A program made the position numbers and the translations under genes. A stretch of DNA of 64,000 bases from Pseudoponticoccus marisrubri (GTDB taxonomy: Bacteria; Pseudomonadota; Alphaproteobacteria; Rhodobacterales; Rhodobacteraceae): contig NZ_LPXO01000012.1 in assembly GCF_001482405.1 (NCBI RefSeq), forward strand, positions 62,001-126,000, given 5' to 3'. Below the pieces are notes generated by a model. It did no database searches and had not been told where the DNA came from. It saw only the letters and a list, made by a program, of their open reading frames with translations. Shown one piece after another: positions 1-9,405 of this stretch (position 1 is the first letter of the stretch; each line of letters opens with the position of its first letter).

Positions 1-300
1 GGCGAGAGCTATCGCACGGCGATATTCGTCACTGATCCTGCCCAAAGACGCGCGGCAGAGGCGGCAAAGGCCGCGGCGGAGGCCGAGCTGGGACAGGAGA
101 TCGTGACCCCGATCCTGGATGCCAAGACCTTCTACCTGGCCGAGGACTATCACCAGGATTACTACAAGGGCACCAACCGCGTGGTGACGCGCTTCGGCAT
201 CATCCAGCAGAAGGATGCCTACAAGCGCTATCGCGACGGCTGCCGCCGGGACGAGCGGGTCGAGGCGCTCTGGGGCAGCGACGCGCCCTTCGTGAACTGA
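1..300 (+). CDS. msrA: Peptide-methionine (S)-S-oxide reductase, C-terminal part (left edge)
   Basis: The frame is open from the first base and ends in TGA at 298-300, so this is the last 99 codons of a gene that starts outside the window. The segment contains the MsrA signature region: a GESYRTAIF-like strand followed by the AEDYHQDYY motif at about residues 43-51 of the fragment, typical of the C-terminal half of MsrA. The enzyme reduces methionine-S-sulfoxide in proteins using thioredoxin. The catalytic N-terminal Cys lies outside the window and cannot be checked. It converges on the sugar kinase downstream. Confidence 0.85.
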   Translation, partial: GESYRTAIFVTDPAQRRAAEAAKAAAEAELGQEIVTPILDAKTFYLAEDYHQDYYKGTNRVVTRFGIIQQKDAYKRYRDGCRRDERVEALWGSDAPFVN

Positions 301-365
301 GATTTGCCCGTTTCGTACATTTCGGACGCCGATTTCGCCAAAACGGCCAAACGCGCAAGGAAGCG

Positions 366-1238
366 TTAACCGCTGAAATCCTGCACGTCGCGCAGGTCGG
401 GGATCACGTCGGCCGCGCCGGGGCGGGTCACCATGATCGCGGCGGCGCGGGTGGCCTGCCCGATGGCCTGTGCCATGGGCAGCCCGCGGTCGAGCCCGGC
501 CATGACATAGCCGGTGAAAGTGTCGCCGGCGCCGGTCGTGTCCACCGGCTGCACGGGCACGGCGGGAAAGTCCTGCACCGCCCCGGTATCGGTGTTGTAC
601 CAGCGACAGCCACGTGCCCCCAGCGTGACGATGACATCGCGAACCGGCAGCGCCTCGGGCGCGGTGCCGGTCGCCTCGGCCAGTTGCTGGGCCTCGACCT
701 CGTTGAGAAAGAGCAGGTCCAGAAGCGGCATCACCGCGCGCACGGCACCGGCATCGAAGGGTGCAGCGGCATAGGCCACGCGCATCCCCTTGGCCGAGGC
801 CATCTCGGCCCCGGCCCGCTGGGCGTTGGTTTCGTTCTGGAAGAGGAAGGCATCCTCGGGGCCCGCTTCCTCCAGTGCCAAGGCGATCTCCTCCTCGGAG
901 AGGGCCTGATTGGCGCCGGGATAGATCATGATGCTGTTCTCACCCGAATCATCGACGGCGATGATGGCGTGGCCGGTGTCTTCGGCGGCGTTGGCGATGG
1001 CGCGCGTGTCGACACCGTATTCCATCAGCCGCTGCACGGCCCATTGCCCGTCCGGGCCGACCGCGCCGATATGGCGGCAATGCGCCGCCGCGCGGGCGCA
1101 GGCGACGGACATGTTGGCCCCCTTGCCGCCCAGGCCGCGGGTCAGCGTGCGCGCGGCCAGCGTGCCGCCCGGGCCGGGCAGATGCGGCACGCGGTAGACA
1201 AGATCGGCATTGATCGAGCCGAGATTGTAGATCGTCAT
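366..1238 (-). CDS. PfkB-family (ribokinase-like) carbohydrate kinase
   Basis: Predicted 290 aa. The N-terminal substrate/nucleotide motif GGKGAN lies at about residue 40 and the C-terminal PfkB signature DTTGAGDTF contains the catalytic Asp of the GAGD anion hole, so this is an ATP-dependent sugar kinase of the ribokinase superfamily. The ATG at 1238 is preferred over upstream starts because a GGGGGA ribosome binding site lies 5-6 nt before it and the following MTIYNLGSINADL matches ribokinase N-termini. It follows maeB on the same strand after 61 bp and may be co-transcribed. The exact sugar (ribose or another) cannot be read from the sequence. Confidence 0.85.
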   Translation of the reverse strand: MTIYNLGSINADLVYRVPHLPGPGGTLAARTLTRGLGGKGANMSVACARAAAHCRHIGAVGPDGQWAVQRLMEYGVDTRAIANAAEDTGHAIIAVDDSGENSIMIYPGANQALSEEEIALALEEAGPEDAFLFQNETNAQRAGAEMASAKGMRVAYAAAPFDAGAVRAVMPLLDLLFLNEVEAQQLAEATGTAPEALPVRDVIVTLGARGCRWYNTDTGAVQDFPAVPVQPVDTTGAGDTFTGYVMAGLDRGLPMAQAIGQATRAAAIMVTRPGAADVIPDLRDVQDFSG

Positions 1239-1299
1239 GGGCATCCCCCGCGGTTGGTCCATGGTGACGGGCCGGGCGAGGCCGGCCCTGCGCGACCGC

Positions 1300-3555
1300 T
1301 CAGCCCACCTTGCAGGCGGCAAGCACGGCCATGTTCAGGATGTCGCTGGCGGTGGAGTTGGTCGAGCAGATCTGGATCGAGTTGTCGATCCCGGCAAGGA
1401 TCGGCCCGATCACCGTGGCACCGGCCATTTCCTGCATCAGCTTGACCGAGATCGAGGCCGAGTGGCGCGCCGGCACGACAAGGATATTGGCCGGGCCGGT
1501 CAGGCGCTGGAACGGGTAGTGCTCCTGCGCGCGGGTGTTCAGCGCCACGTCCACGGTCATCTCGCCTTCGTACTCGAAATTGACGCCGCGCTTGTCGAGC
1601 ACCACCGGCGCCTTGTGCATCTTCTCGGCGCGTTCCGAGACCGGGTAGCCGAAGGTCGAGAAAGAGACGAAGGCCACGCGCGGATCGAGGCCCAAGTGCC
1701 GTGCCACGTCGGCGGCGCGCTCGGCGATATTGGCAAGATCCTCCTCGTCGGGCCATTCATGCACCAGCGTGTCGGCGATCAGCACGATGCGGCCCTTGTG
1801 CAGCAGCGCGGTGATGCCGGCGGCGCCATTGGCGGCATCGGCGTCGAAGACATGGTTGATCAGCTGCATCACATGGGCCGACTTGCGCGTGGCCCCGGTG
1901 ATCAGCCCGTCGCCATGGCCATGGGCCAGCATGAGCCCGGCAAAGACATGGCGGTCGCGGGCGGCCAGCCGGTGGATGTCCTGCCGGTCCATGCCCTTGC
2001 GCTGCAACCGTTCGTAAAGGAAATCCTTGTAGGTCTCCAAGTGGCGGGTATTGGCGGCATTGACCACCTCCAGCTCGCGCACCGCATCGCCCAGGCCGGC
2101 CTCTTCCAGCTTGGCCTTCACGTCGTAGTCGCGCCCGACGACCAGTGCCTTGCCCAGGCCCGACCGCTGGTACATCACTGCGGCGCGCAGCACGCGGGGG
2201 TCATCGCCCTCGGCAAAGATCATGCGGGCCTGCGCAGCGCGGGCCCGCGCATTGATCGAGCGCAGGATCGCCGCGGTCGGGTCCATGCGCGAGCGCAGGC
2301 TGGTCTCGTAGGCGTCCATGTCCACGATCGGGCGCCGCGCGGCCCCGGTCGCCATGCCGGCACGCGCTACGGCGGGCGGGATGCGGTGAATCAGACGCGG
2401 GTCGAAGGGCGTGGGGATGATGTAGTCGCGCCCGAAGGTCAGCGCCTTGCCATAGGCCAGCGCGACCTCGTCGGGCACGTCCTCGCGCGCCAGTTCGGCC
2501 AGGGCCTGGGCGCAGGCAATCTTCATCTCGTCATTGATCGCGCGGGCGTTGATGTCCAGCGCGCCGCGGAAGAGATAGGGGAAGCCCAGCACGTTGTTGA
2601 CCTGGTTGGGATAATCCGACCGGCCGGTGGCGACGATGGCATCGACGCGCACGTCATGCGCCTCTTCCGGGGTGATCTCGGGGTCGGGATTGGCCATGGC
2701 GAAGATCACCGGGTTGTCGGCCATCGAGGCGACCATGTCCTGCGTCACGGCACCCTTGACGCTGACGCCGAGGAACACGTCGGCCCCTTTCATCGCCTCC
2801 TCCAGCGTGCGCAGGTCAGTGGCGATGGCATGGGCCGATTTCCACTGGTTCATGCCCTCGGTGCGGCCCTGGTAGATCACGCCCTTGGTGTCGCAGACGA
2901 TGCAGTTGTCATGCCGCGCGCCCATGGATTTCAGCAGCTCGATACAGGCGATGCCCGCCGCGCCGGCTCCGTTGAGGACGATTCGCACATCCTCGATCTT
3001 CTTGCCCGACAGGTGCAGCGCGTTGATGAGCCCCGCGGCGCAGATCACCGCCGTGCCGTGCTGGTCGTCATGGAAGACGGGAATGTCCATTTCTTCCTTG
3101 AGCCGCTGCTCGATGATGAAACATTCCGGCGCCTTGATGTCCTCGAGGTTGATGCCCCCGAAGGTCGGCCCCATCAGCTTGACCGCCTTGCAGAATTCGT
3201 CCGGATCCTCGGTGTCCAGCTCGATATCGATGGAGTTCACGTCGGCGAAGCGCTTGAAGAGCACCGCCTTGCCCTCCATCACCGGCTTGCCGCCGAGCGC
3301 GCCCAGATTGCCCAGCCCCAGCACCGCCGTGCCGTTCGAGATCACGGCCACGAGGTTGCCCTTGTTGGTGTAGTCATAGGCCAGCTCGGGGTTCGCGGCG
3401 ATCTCTTCGCACGGCACGGCCACGCCCGGGGAATAGGCCAGCGACAGGTCGCGCTGGGTGGTCATGGGCACGGTGGCCTGCACCTCCCACTTGCCGGGGG
3501 TGGGGTCGAGATGGAAGGCCAGCGCCTCCTCGCGGGTGAGTTTCTGCTTGGCCAC
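1300..3555 (-). CDS. maeB: NADP-dependent malic enzyme with C-terminal phosphotransacetylase domain
   Basis: Predicted 751 aa, the usual length of MaeB. Residues about 1-400 are the malic enzyme domain (YTNKGNLVAVISNGTAVLGLGN region, NAD(P)-binding GAGAAG, FHDDQHGTA). Residues about 430-751 form a phosphate acetyl/butyryltransferase-like domain thought to be regulatory in this family. The enzyme decarboxylates malate to pyruvate with NADP. The start is a GTG at 3555 preceded by AAGGAG at good spacing. The open frame continues upstream but that extension is antisense to mutS. The gene diverges from mutS across 87 bp. Confidence 0.93.
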   Translation of the reverse strand: MAKQKLTREEALAFHLDPTPGKWEVQATVPMTTQRDLSLAYSPGVAVPCEEIAANPELAYDYTNKGNLVAVISNGTAVLGLGNLGALGGKPVMEGKAVLFKRFADVNSIDIELDTEDPDEFCKAVKLMGPTFGGINLEDIKAPECFIIEQRLKEEMDIPVFHDDQHGTAVICAAGLINALHLSGKKIEDVRIVLNGAGAAGIACIELLKSMGARHDNCIVCDTKGVIYQGRTEGMNQWKSAHAIATDLRTLEEAMKGADVFLGVSVKGAVTQDMVASMADNPVIFAMANPDPEITPEEAHDVRVDAIVATGRSDYPNQVNNVLGFPYLFRGALDINARAINDEMKIACAQALAELAREDVPDEVALAYGKALTFGRDYIIPTPFDPRLIHRIPPAVARAGMATGAARRPIVDMDAYETSLRSRMDPTAAILRSINARARAAQARMIFAEGDDPRVLRAAVMYQRSGLGKALVVGRDYDVKAKLEEAGLGDAVRELEVVNAANTRHLETYKDFLYERLQRKGMDRQDIHRLAARDRHVFAGLMLAHGHGDGLITGATRKSAHVMQLINHVFDADAANGAAGITALLHKGRIVLIADTLVHEWPDEEDLANIAERAADVARHLGLDPRVAFVSFSTFGYPVSERAEKMHKAPVVLDKRGVNFEYEGEMTVDVALNTRAQEHYPFQRLTGPANILVVPARHSASISVKLMQEMAGATVIGPILAGIDNSIQICSTNSTASDILNMAVLAACKVG

Positions 3556-3642
3556 TGTCGTCTCCTTGTCCCGATGGTGTCTCTCGGGTTTTCCCTCGGC
3601 TCCGACAGCCTTAATGTCACGCGAAACCGGCGGGGGGAAGCA

Positions 3643-6306
3643 TTGAGCGCGAGCGGCAGGACAAAGGCATCGGCGGTGACGCCGATGATGGCCCAATACC
3701 TGGAGATCAAGGCGCAATACCCGGATGCGCTGCTGTTCTACCGGATGGGCGACTTCTACGAGATGTTCTTCGACGACGCTGTGGCGGCGGCCGAGGCGCT
3801 GGACATCGCGCTGACCAAGCGCGGCAAGCATGACGGCGATGATATCCCCATGTGCGGCGTGCCCGTGCACGCGGCCGAGGCCTACCTGCTGACGCTGATC
3901 CGCAAGGGGTTCCGCGTCGCCGTGGGCGAACAGCTGGAGCGTCCCGAGGAGGCGAAGAAGCGCGGCTACAAGGCGGTGGTCAAGCGCGACGTGGTGCGGC
4001 TGGTCACGCCGGGCACGCTGACCGAGGACGCGCTGCTGGATGCGCGGCGGCACAACTTCCTGGCCGCCATCGCCGCGGTGCGCGACGACTGGGCCCTGGC
4101 CTGGTGCGACATCTCGACCGGCGCGTTTCACGTGATGCCCCTGTCGCGGGCGCGGATCGGGGCCGAGCTGGCGCGGCTGGCCCCCTCCGAGCTGCTGGTC
4201 TCGGACAAGGTGGACGAGGTGCTGCGCCCGGTGCTGGAAGATCTCGGCATGCAGCCCACCGTTCTGGGCGCCGCCTCCTTCGATTCGGGCTCGGGCGAGA
4301 GCCGGCTGGCCGGGGTGTTCGGCGTGCAGACGCTGGCGGGGTTCGGGGATTTCGCCCGGGTGGAGCTGTCGGCCATGGGCGCGCTGGTCGACTATCTGGA
4401 CATCACGCAAAAGGGCCGCCTGCCCCGCCTGCGACCGCCGCGGCAGGAGGTCGTCACCCGGCTGATGCAGATCGACGCCGCGACACGGCGCAACCTCGAA
4501 CTGACCGCGTCCCTGCAGGGCGGGCGCGCGGGCAGCCTGCTGTCGGTGATCGACCGAACGGTGACGGCGGCCGGGGCGCGGCTGCTGGAGCGGCGGATCG
4601 CCTCGCCCTCGCGCGACCTGGCCGTGATCCGCGAGCGGCTGGAGGCAGTTCGCTGGGGGGTTGAGGGCGATGGCCGGCTGCGCGACGCGTTGCGGCAGGT
4701 ACCCGACCTGGACCGGGCGCTGTCGCGGCTGGGGCTGGAGCGTGGCGGGCCGCGCGACCTGGCCGCGGTGCGTGCGGCGCTGGCGCAGGCCGAGCAGATC
4801 CACGCGCAGCTAACCGAGGCAGAGCTGCCCGCGCTGGTCCGGCAGGCGGCCGAGACGCTGACCGGGCAGGACGCGCTGCTGGACCGTCTGGACGCGGCGC
4901 TGGTGGCAGACCCGCCGCTGATGGTACGCGATGGCGAGTTCATCGCGCCCGGCTTTGACGCTGCGCTGGACGAGGCGCGCACCCTGCGCGACGAGGGGCG
5001 CGGCGTGATCGCCGGGCTGCAGGGCCGCTATGCCGAGGAGACCGGCATCGGATCGCTGAAGATCAAGCACAACAACGTGCTGGGCTATTTCGTCGAGACC
5101 ACCGCCGCCCATGCGCAGAAGATGATGAGCCCGCCCTTGTCGGAGCAGTTCATCCACCGCCAGACCACGGCCAACCAGGTGCGCTTCACCACGGTGGAGC
5201 TGTCCGAACTGGAGACGCGCATCCTGAACGCGGGCAACGAAGCGCTGCAGATCGAGAAGCGGCTGTTCGACACGTTGCGGGACGCGGTGATGGCGGTGGC
5301 CCCTGCCCTGTCGGAACTGGCGCTGGCTCTGGCCGAGATCGACCTGTCACTGGGGTTGGCCGACCTTGCGCGGGCGCGCGACTGGTGCCTGCCGCGGGTC
5401 GATGACAGCCGCGCCTTCCATGTCGAGGCCGGGCGGCACCCGGTGGTCGAGGCGGCGCTGGCCGGGGATGGCGCGCCCTTCATCGCCAATGATTGCGACC
5501 TGTCGGCCGAGGGCGACGCGGCCTCGGTCACGCTGCTGACCGGGCCCAACATGGCGGGCAAGTCGACCTATCTTCGGCAGAACGCGCTGATCGCGCTTCT
5601 GGCGCAGATGGGATCCTATGTGCCCGCTCGGGCGGCGCATGTGGGGCTGGTCAGCCAGATCTTCAGCCGTGTCGGCGCCTCGGACGACTTGGCGCGCGGA
5701 CGGTCGACCTTCATGGTCGAGATGGTCGAGACGGCGGCGATCCTGAACCAGGCGGATGACCGGGCGCTGGTGATCCTCGACGAGATCGGGCGCGGCACGG
5801 CGACCTATGACGGGCTGTCCATCGCATGGGCCGTGCTGGAACAGCTGCATGCCGAGAACCGGGTGCGCGCGCTTTTTGCCACGCATTACCACGAGCTGAC
5901 CGCCCTGGCCGGCAAGCTGCCGGGTGTGCGCAACGCCACCGTGGCAGTGAAGGAATGGCAGGGCGAGGTGATCTTCCTGCACGAGGTGCGTGACGGGGCG
6001 GCTGACCGGTCCTATGGCGTGCAGGTGGCGCAACTGGCCGGACTGCCGCAGCCGGTGATCGAGCGGGCGCGGATGGTGCTGGATGCGTTGGAAAGCGGCG
6101 AGCGCGAGCGGGCCTCGCCGAAGGCGCTGATCGACGACCTGCCGCTGTTCTCGGCGGCCGCGCTGCGCGAGGTACCGCCGAAACCGGCGGAGACCGCGTC
6201 TGAAGTGGAGAGTGAGCTGCGCGCGCTCAATCCCGACGAGATGACGCCGCGGGACGCGCTGCAGGCGATCTATGCGCTGAAGACCAAGCTGGCGCAGGAC
6301 GGGTAA
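3643..6306 (+). CDS. mutS: DNA mismatch repair ATPase MutS
   Basis: Predicted 887 aa. The N-terminal mismatch-reading domain has FYRMGDFYEMFFDDA (Phe-x-Glu wedge). The ATPase domain has the Walker A motif TGPNMAGKST at about residues 633-642 and the DEIGRGTATYDG Walker B/signature further on. It binds mismatches and recruits MutL. I chose the TTG at 3643, which follows a GGGGGGAAG ribosome binding site and gives MSAS...VTPMMAQYL, resembling E. coli MutS; GTG 3676 and ATG 3685 are alternatives. The C-terminal TPRDAL motif is intact. The gene converges with grpE 22 bp downstream. Confidence 0.95.
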   Translation: MSASGRTKASAVTPMMAQYLEIKAQYPDALLFYRMGDFYEMFFDDAVAAAEALDIALTKRGKHDGDDIPMCGVPVHAAEAYLLTLIRKGFRVAVGEQLERPEEAKKRGYKAVVKRDVVRLVTPGTLTEDALLDARRHNFLAAIAAVRDDWALAWCDISTGAFHVMPLSRARIGAELARLAPSELLVSDKVDEVLRPVLEDLGMQPTVLGAASFDSGSGESRLAGVFGVQTLAGFGDFARVELSAMGALVDYLDITQKGRLPRLRPPRQEVVTRLMQIDAATRRNLELTASLQGGRAGSLLSVIDRTVTAAGARLLERRIASPSRDLAVIRERLEAVRWGVEGDGRLRDALRQVPDLDRALSRLGLERGGPRDLAAVRAALAQAEQIHAQLTEAELPALVRQAAETLTGQDALLDRLDAALVADPPLMVRDGEFIAPGFDAALDEARTLRDEGRGVIAGLQGRYAEETGIGSLKIKHNNVLGYFVETTAAHAQKMMSPPLSEQFIHRQTTANQVRFTTVELSELETRILNAGNEALQIEKRLFDTLRDAVMAVAPALSELALALAEIDLSLGLADLARARDWCLPRVDDSRAFHVEAGRHPVVEAALAGDGAPFIANDCDLSAEGDAASVTLLTGPNMAGKSTYLRQNALIALLAQMGSYVPARAAHVGLVSQIFSRVGASDDLARGRSTFMVEMVETAAILNQADDRALVILDEIGRGTATYDGLSIAWAVLEQLHAENRVRALFATHYHELTALAGKLPGVRNATVAVKEWQGEVIFLHEVRDGAADRSYGVQVAQLAGLPQPVIERARMVLDALESGERERASPKALIDDLPLFSAAALREVPPKPAETASEVESELRALNPDEMTPRDALQAIYALKTKLAQDG

Positions 6307-6328
6307 GGCCCCGTCCCGCGCGACCCGC

Positions 6329-6892
6329 TCAGCTGGCGGGCATCGAGGAGACACCGACCTGCGCGGGGCGCAGCAGCCGGTCATGCAGGAAGAAGCCCTC
6401 GGCCGAGACCTGGATGATCTCGCCGGCGGTGGTGCCGGGGACCGGGGCCTCGAACATGGCCTCGTGCTCCTTGGGGTCGAACTTGTCGCCGACCTGCGGG
6501 GTGATCCGCGTCACGCCGTGACGATCGAAGACGTTGAGCAGCTCTTTCAGCGTCAGCTCCACCCCTTCGACCAGCGCCTTCGAGGCCTCGCCCTCGTCTT
6601 CCTTGGCGGCGGTCAGCGCGCGATTGAGATTGTCGTAGACGGGCAGCAGGTCGCGGGCGATGCGGGTGCCGCCATAGGCCTGGGCCTCGCGCCGATCCTT
6701 CTCGGCGCGCTTGCGGGCGTTCTCGGCATCGGCCAGCGCACGCATGAAGCGGTCTTTCAGCACATCACGCTCGGCGCGCAGCTGATCGATCTCGAGCGCC
6801 TCGTCGTCGATTTCCTGCCCGTCCAGCGCCTCGGCTTCTGCTTCGATCTCGTCGATATCGTCAAGAAACTCGTCTTTGTTCGGGTCTGCCAT
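6329..6892 (-). CDS. grpE: Nucleotide exchange factor GrpE
   Basis: Predicted 187 aa, typical for GrpE. An acidic N-terminus is followed by a long coiled coil (about residues 35-90) and the conserved beta-domain with VEGVELTLKELLNVFDRHGV and FDPKEHEAM, ending near LRPAQVGVS. It releases ADP from DnaK in the cytoplasm. It starts 9 bp after the hrcA stop codon on the same strand, so the two form a heat-shock operon. dnaK/dnaJ are not in the window. Confidence 0.95.
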   Translation of the reverse strand: MADPNKDEFLDDIDEIEAEAEALDGQEIDDEALEIDQLRAERDVLKDRFMRALADAENARKRAEKDRREAQAYGGTRIARDLLPVYDNLNRALTAAKEDEGEASKALVEGVELTLKELLNVFDRHGVTRITPQVGDKFDPKEHEAMFEAPVPGTTAGEIIQVSAEGFFLHDRLLRPAQVGVSSMPAS

Positions 6893-6901
6893 TTTGTACC
6901 T

Positions 6902-7966
6902 CTAGCTCCGGTCGGACAGCAATCTGCCGACCAGTTGCGCCGTGTAGTCCACGATCGGGACGATCCGGCCGTAGTTGAGACGTGTGGGTCCGATGACGCC
7001 CACCGCGCCGATGATCTTCCGGTCCGCGTTCATATATGGAGACACCACCAGAGAGGAACCCGAAAGCGAAAAAAGTTTGTTCTCGGAGCCGATGAAAATG
7101 CGCACACCCTCGCCATCCTCGGTCAGGTCGAGGAACTCGGCGATGTCGCGCTTGCGCTCGAGATCATCGAAGAGCGAACGGATCCGGTCGAGCTCTTCCT
7201 CGGCGGTCTCCTCGCCCAGCAGGTTGGCCCGGCCGCGCACGATCAGCCGTTCGGAACTGTCATCCTCGCCGTCCCAGATCGCGATGCCGCTGTCGATCAG
7301 CTGGGCGGCCAGCCCGTCGATCTCGCGCCGACGGCGGGCAATCTGCTCGCCGATGACCAGCCGCAGCTCGGACAGGGTGCGCCCTTCGAGATGGGCATTG
7401 ATGAAATTCGCCGCCTCGCGCATCGAGCTGGGCGTCTGCCCCGCCGGCGGGGTGAAGACGCGGTTCTCGACATGGCCGTCGGCGAAAACGATCACCACCA
7501 GCGCGCGTTCCGGCGCGAGGCTGACGAACTCGATATGGCGCAGCGGCGCCTCGTGCTTGGGGGTCAGCACCAGCGAAGCGCCGCGCGTGACGCCCGAGAG
7601 CGCCGAGCCCACTTGGTCGAGCAGGCCCGAGACATCGCTGGAATTGCTGCCCACCGTGGCGTCGAGCTTTTCGCGGTCGGTGTCATCCAGCGCGCGCACC
7701 TCGAGCAGACCGTCCACGAACATGCGCAGCCCGGCCTGCGTTGGCACGCGGCCGGCGCTGACATGGGGGCTGTCGAGCAGGCCAAGGAATTCGAGATCCT
7801 GCATCACGTTGCGGATTGTCGCGGCCGAGACCTTTTCGGTCAGGGCGCGGGTCAGCGTGCGCGAGCCCACAGGCTCGCCCGTGTCGAGATAGGCCTCGAC
7901 CACGCGGCGGAACACCTCGCGCGAGCGATCGTTCATCTGTGAGAGCGTGTCGCGTGCCTCTGTCAT
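6902..7966 (-). CDS. hrcA: Heat-inducible transcription repressor HrcA
   Basis: Predicted 354 aa. The N-terminal winged helix contains EAYLDTGEPVGSRTL, a signature of HrcA, and the C-terminal part holds the GAF-like/inserted dimerisation region and IGPTRLNYGRIVPIVDYTA. HrcA represses chaperone genes by binding CIRCE inverted repeats; no CIRCE repeat is visible upstream of this operon. It is first in the hrcA-grpE operon and diverges from rph across 114 bp. Confidence 0.94.
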   Translation of the reverse strand: MTEARDTLSQMNDRSREVFRRVVEAYLDTGEPVGSRTLTRALTEKVSAATIRNVMQDLEFLGLLDSPHVSAGRVPTQAGLRMFVDGLLEVRALDDTDREKLDATVGSNSSDVSGLLDQVGSALSGVTRGASLVLTPKHEAPLRHIEFVSLAPERALVVIVFADGHVENRVFTPPAGQTPSSMREAANFINAHLEGRTLSELRLVIGEQIARRRREIDGLAAQLIDSGIAIWDGEDDSSERLIVRGRANLLGEETAEEELDRIRSLFDDLERKRDIAEFLDLTEDGEGVRIFIGSENKLFSLSGSSLVVSPYMNADRKIIGAVGVIGPTRLNYGRIVPIVDYTAQLVGRLLSDRS

Positions 7967-7988
7967 CTCTCGGCCTTTTGCCCGGGCG

Positions 7989-8017
7989 TATTAAAGACGG
8001 CTTGACCGGCGCGTCAA
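7989..8017 (-). promoter_or_regulatory. Candidate hrcA-grpE promoter with palindromic -35 region
   Basis: Reading the minus strand, TTGACG (8017-8012) is separated by 17 bp from TTAATA (7994-7989), a reasonable housekeeping promoter 22 nt from the hrcA ATG. The -35 box lies in a perfect inverted repeat TTGAC-N6-GTCAA (8002-8017), so a second TTGAC faces rph on the plus strand, although no good -10 for rph is visible. Confidence 0.45.
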
Positions 8018-8080
8018 TCGGGGTTGCACCGCGGGGGCGCGGCCGTCTATCCCGGGGCCGGATCACAACAAGGACTTGCC

Positions 8081-8794
8081 ATGCGACCGTCGGGACGAGA
8101 CTTAAGCGAAATGCGCGCCGTTTCAATCGAAACAGGCGTGACGAAACATGCGGAAGGGTCGTGCCTGATCCGGATGGGCGACACGCATGTGCTGTGCACC
8201 GCTTCGCTGGAAGAGCGCGTGCCGCCCTTCATCAAGGGCTCGGGCCAGGGATGGGTGACGGCGGAATACGGCATGCTGCCGCGCTCGACCTCGTCCCGGA
8301 TGCGGCGCGAGGCGCAGGCCGGAAAGCAGGGTGGCCGCACGGTGGAGATCCAGCGGCTGATCGGGCGCAGCCTGCGCGCCGGGGTCGACCGCAATGCGCT
8401 GGGCGAGCGCCAGATAACCGTGGATTGCGACGTCATCCAGGCCGATGGCGGCACGCGCTGCGCCGCGATCACCGGCGGCTGGGTCGCACTGCGGCTGGCA
8501 GTGAACAAGCTGATGAAGGCGGGCGACGTCTCGACCGATCCGCTGGTGTCCGAAGTGGCCGCGGTCAGCTGCGGGATCTATGCCGGGCAACCGGTGCTGG
8601 ACCTGGATTATCCCGAGGACAGCGAGGCCGGGGTGGACGGCAATTTCGTGATGCTGGGTGACAAGCGTCTGATCGAGGTGCAGATGTCGGCCGAGGGCGG
8701 CACGTTCAGCCGCGCCCAGATGGACGAGCTGATGGGCCTCGCCGAGGCGGGTGTCGCCCAGCTGGTCGAAGCGCAGCGCGCGGCGGTGGCATGA
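8081..8794 (+). CDS. rph: Ribonuclease PH
   Basis: Predicted 237 aa, the family length. It opens with [12 protein letters not shown] and contains [21 protein letters not shown], the phosphate/active-site region [12 protein letters not shown], and [12 protein letters not shown]. It trims tRNA 3' ends by phosphorolysis. The ATG at 8081 has an AAGGA site 7 nt upstream. It overlaps rdgB by four bases (ATGA), so rph-rdgB-hemW are translationally coupled. Confidence 0.96.
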   Translation: MRPSGRDLSEMRAVSIETGVTKHAEGSCLIRMGDTHVLCTASLEERVPPFIKGSGQGWVTAEYGMLPRSTSSRMRREAQAGKQGGRTVEIQRLIGRSLRAGVDRNALGERQITVDCDVIQADGGTRCAAITGGWVALRLAVNKLMKAGDVSTDPLVSEVAAVSCGIYAGQPVLDLDYPEDSEAGVDGNFVMLGDKRLIEVQMSAEGGTFSRAQMDELMGLAEAGVAQLVEAQRAAVA

Positions 8795-9405
8795 GCCGCA
8801 GGCTGGAACGCGGCACGCGGCTGCTGGTTGCCACGCATAACCGTGGCAAGCTGGAAGAGATCGCGCATCTGCTGGAGCCCTACGGCGTCACCGTCGTGGG
8901 CGCAGCCGAGATGGATCTGCCGGAGCCGGAGGAGACGGGCACGACCTTCGTCGAGAACGCCCGGATCAAGGCGCATGCCGCGGCCAAGGCGACGGGTCTG
9001 CCGGCGCTGGCCGATGACAGCGGGATCGAGGTGGACGCGCTGGGCAAGGCGCCCGGCGTCTACACGGCCGACTGGGCCGAAACGCCAGACGGGCGCGATT
9101 TCACCATGGCGATGGAGAAGACCCACGCCCGTCTGGTCGAGGCCGGCGCGGCCGAGCCCTGGACCGCGCGCTTTTGCTGCACGCTGGTGCTGGCCTGGCC
9201 CGACGGCACGGACGCCGTCTTTCCCGGCGTGATGGAGGGGCGTGTCGTCTGGCCGATGCGGGGCGATCAGGGCCATGGCTATGACCCGATCTTCCAGCCT
9301 GAAGGGCACGATCTGACCTTTGGCGAGATGGACCGCTGGGAGAAGAACAAGATCAGCCATCGGGCCGATGCGTTCCGGAAATTCGTGGCCGGTTGCCTTG
9401 CCTGA
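8791..9405 (+). CDS. rdgB: XTP/dITP diphosphatase (RdgB/HAM1)
   Basis: Predicted 204 aa. It has the N-terminal [11 protein letters not shown] nucleotide-binding motif, [12 protein letters not shown] with the metal-binding Asp pair, and GHGYDPIF near the C-terminus, all diagnostic of the HAM1 family. It removes deaminated purine nucleotides (XTP, dITP) from the pool. It overlaps both rph (ATGA) and the presumed hemW start. Confidence 0.95.
   Translation: MSRRLERGTRLLVATHNRGKLEEIAHLLEPYGVTVVGAAEMDLPEPEETGTTFVENARIKAHAAAKATGLPALADDSGIEVDALGKAPGVYTADWAETPDGRDFTMAMEKTHARLVEAGAAEPWTARFCCTLVLAWPDGTDAVFPGVMEGRVVWPMRGDQGHGYDPIFQPEGHDLTFGEMDRWEKNKISHRADAFRKFVAGCLA

Noticed and set aside
363-375. TTAACC near the sugar kinase stop codon as a CtrA half-site
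   Set aside because: It lies between convergent gene ends where no promoter is expected.
1237-3642. Long open frame on plus running into mutS
   Set aside because: It is antisense to maeB, has repetitive His/Arg/Gly-rich translation typical of a GC-rich shadow frame, and lacks homology; mutS starts at 3643.
3556-4803. Upstream extension of maeB on minus
   Set aside because: It is antisense to mutS and has shadow-frame composition; GTG 3555 has a good ribosome binding site and a family-typical N-terminus.
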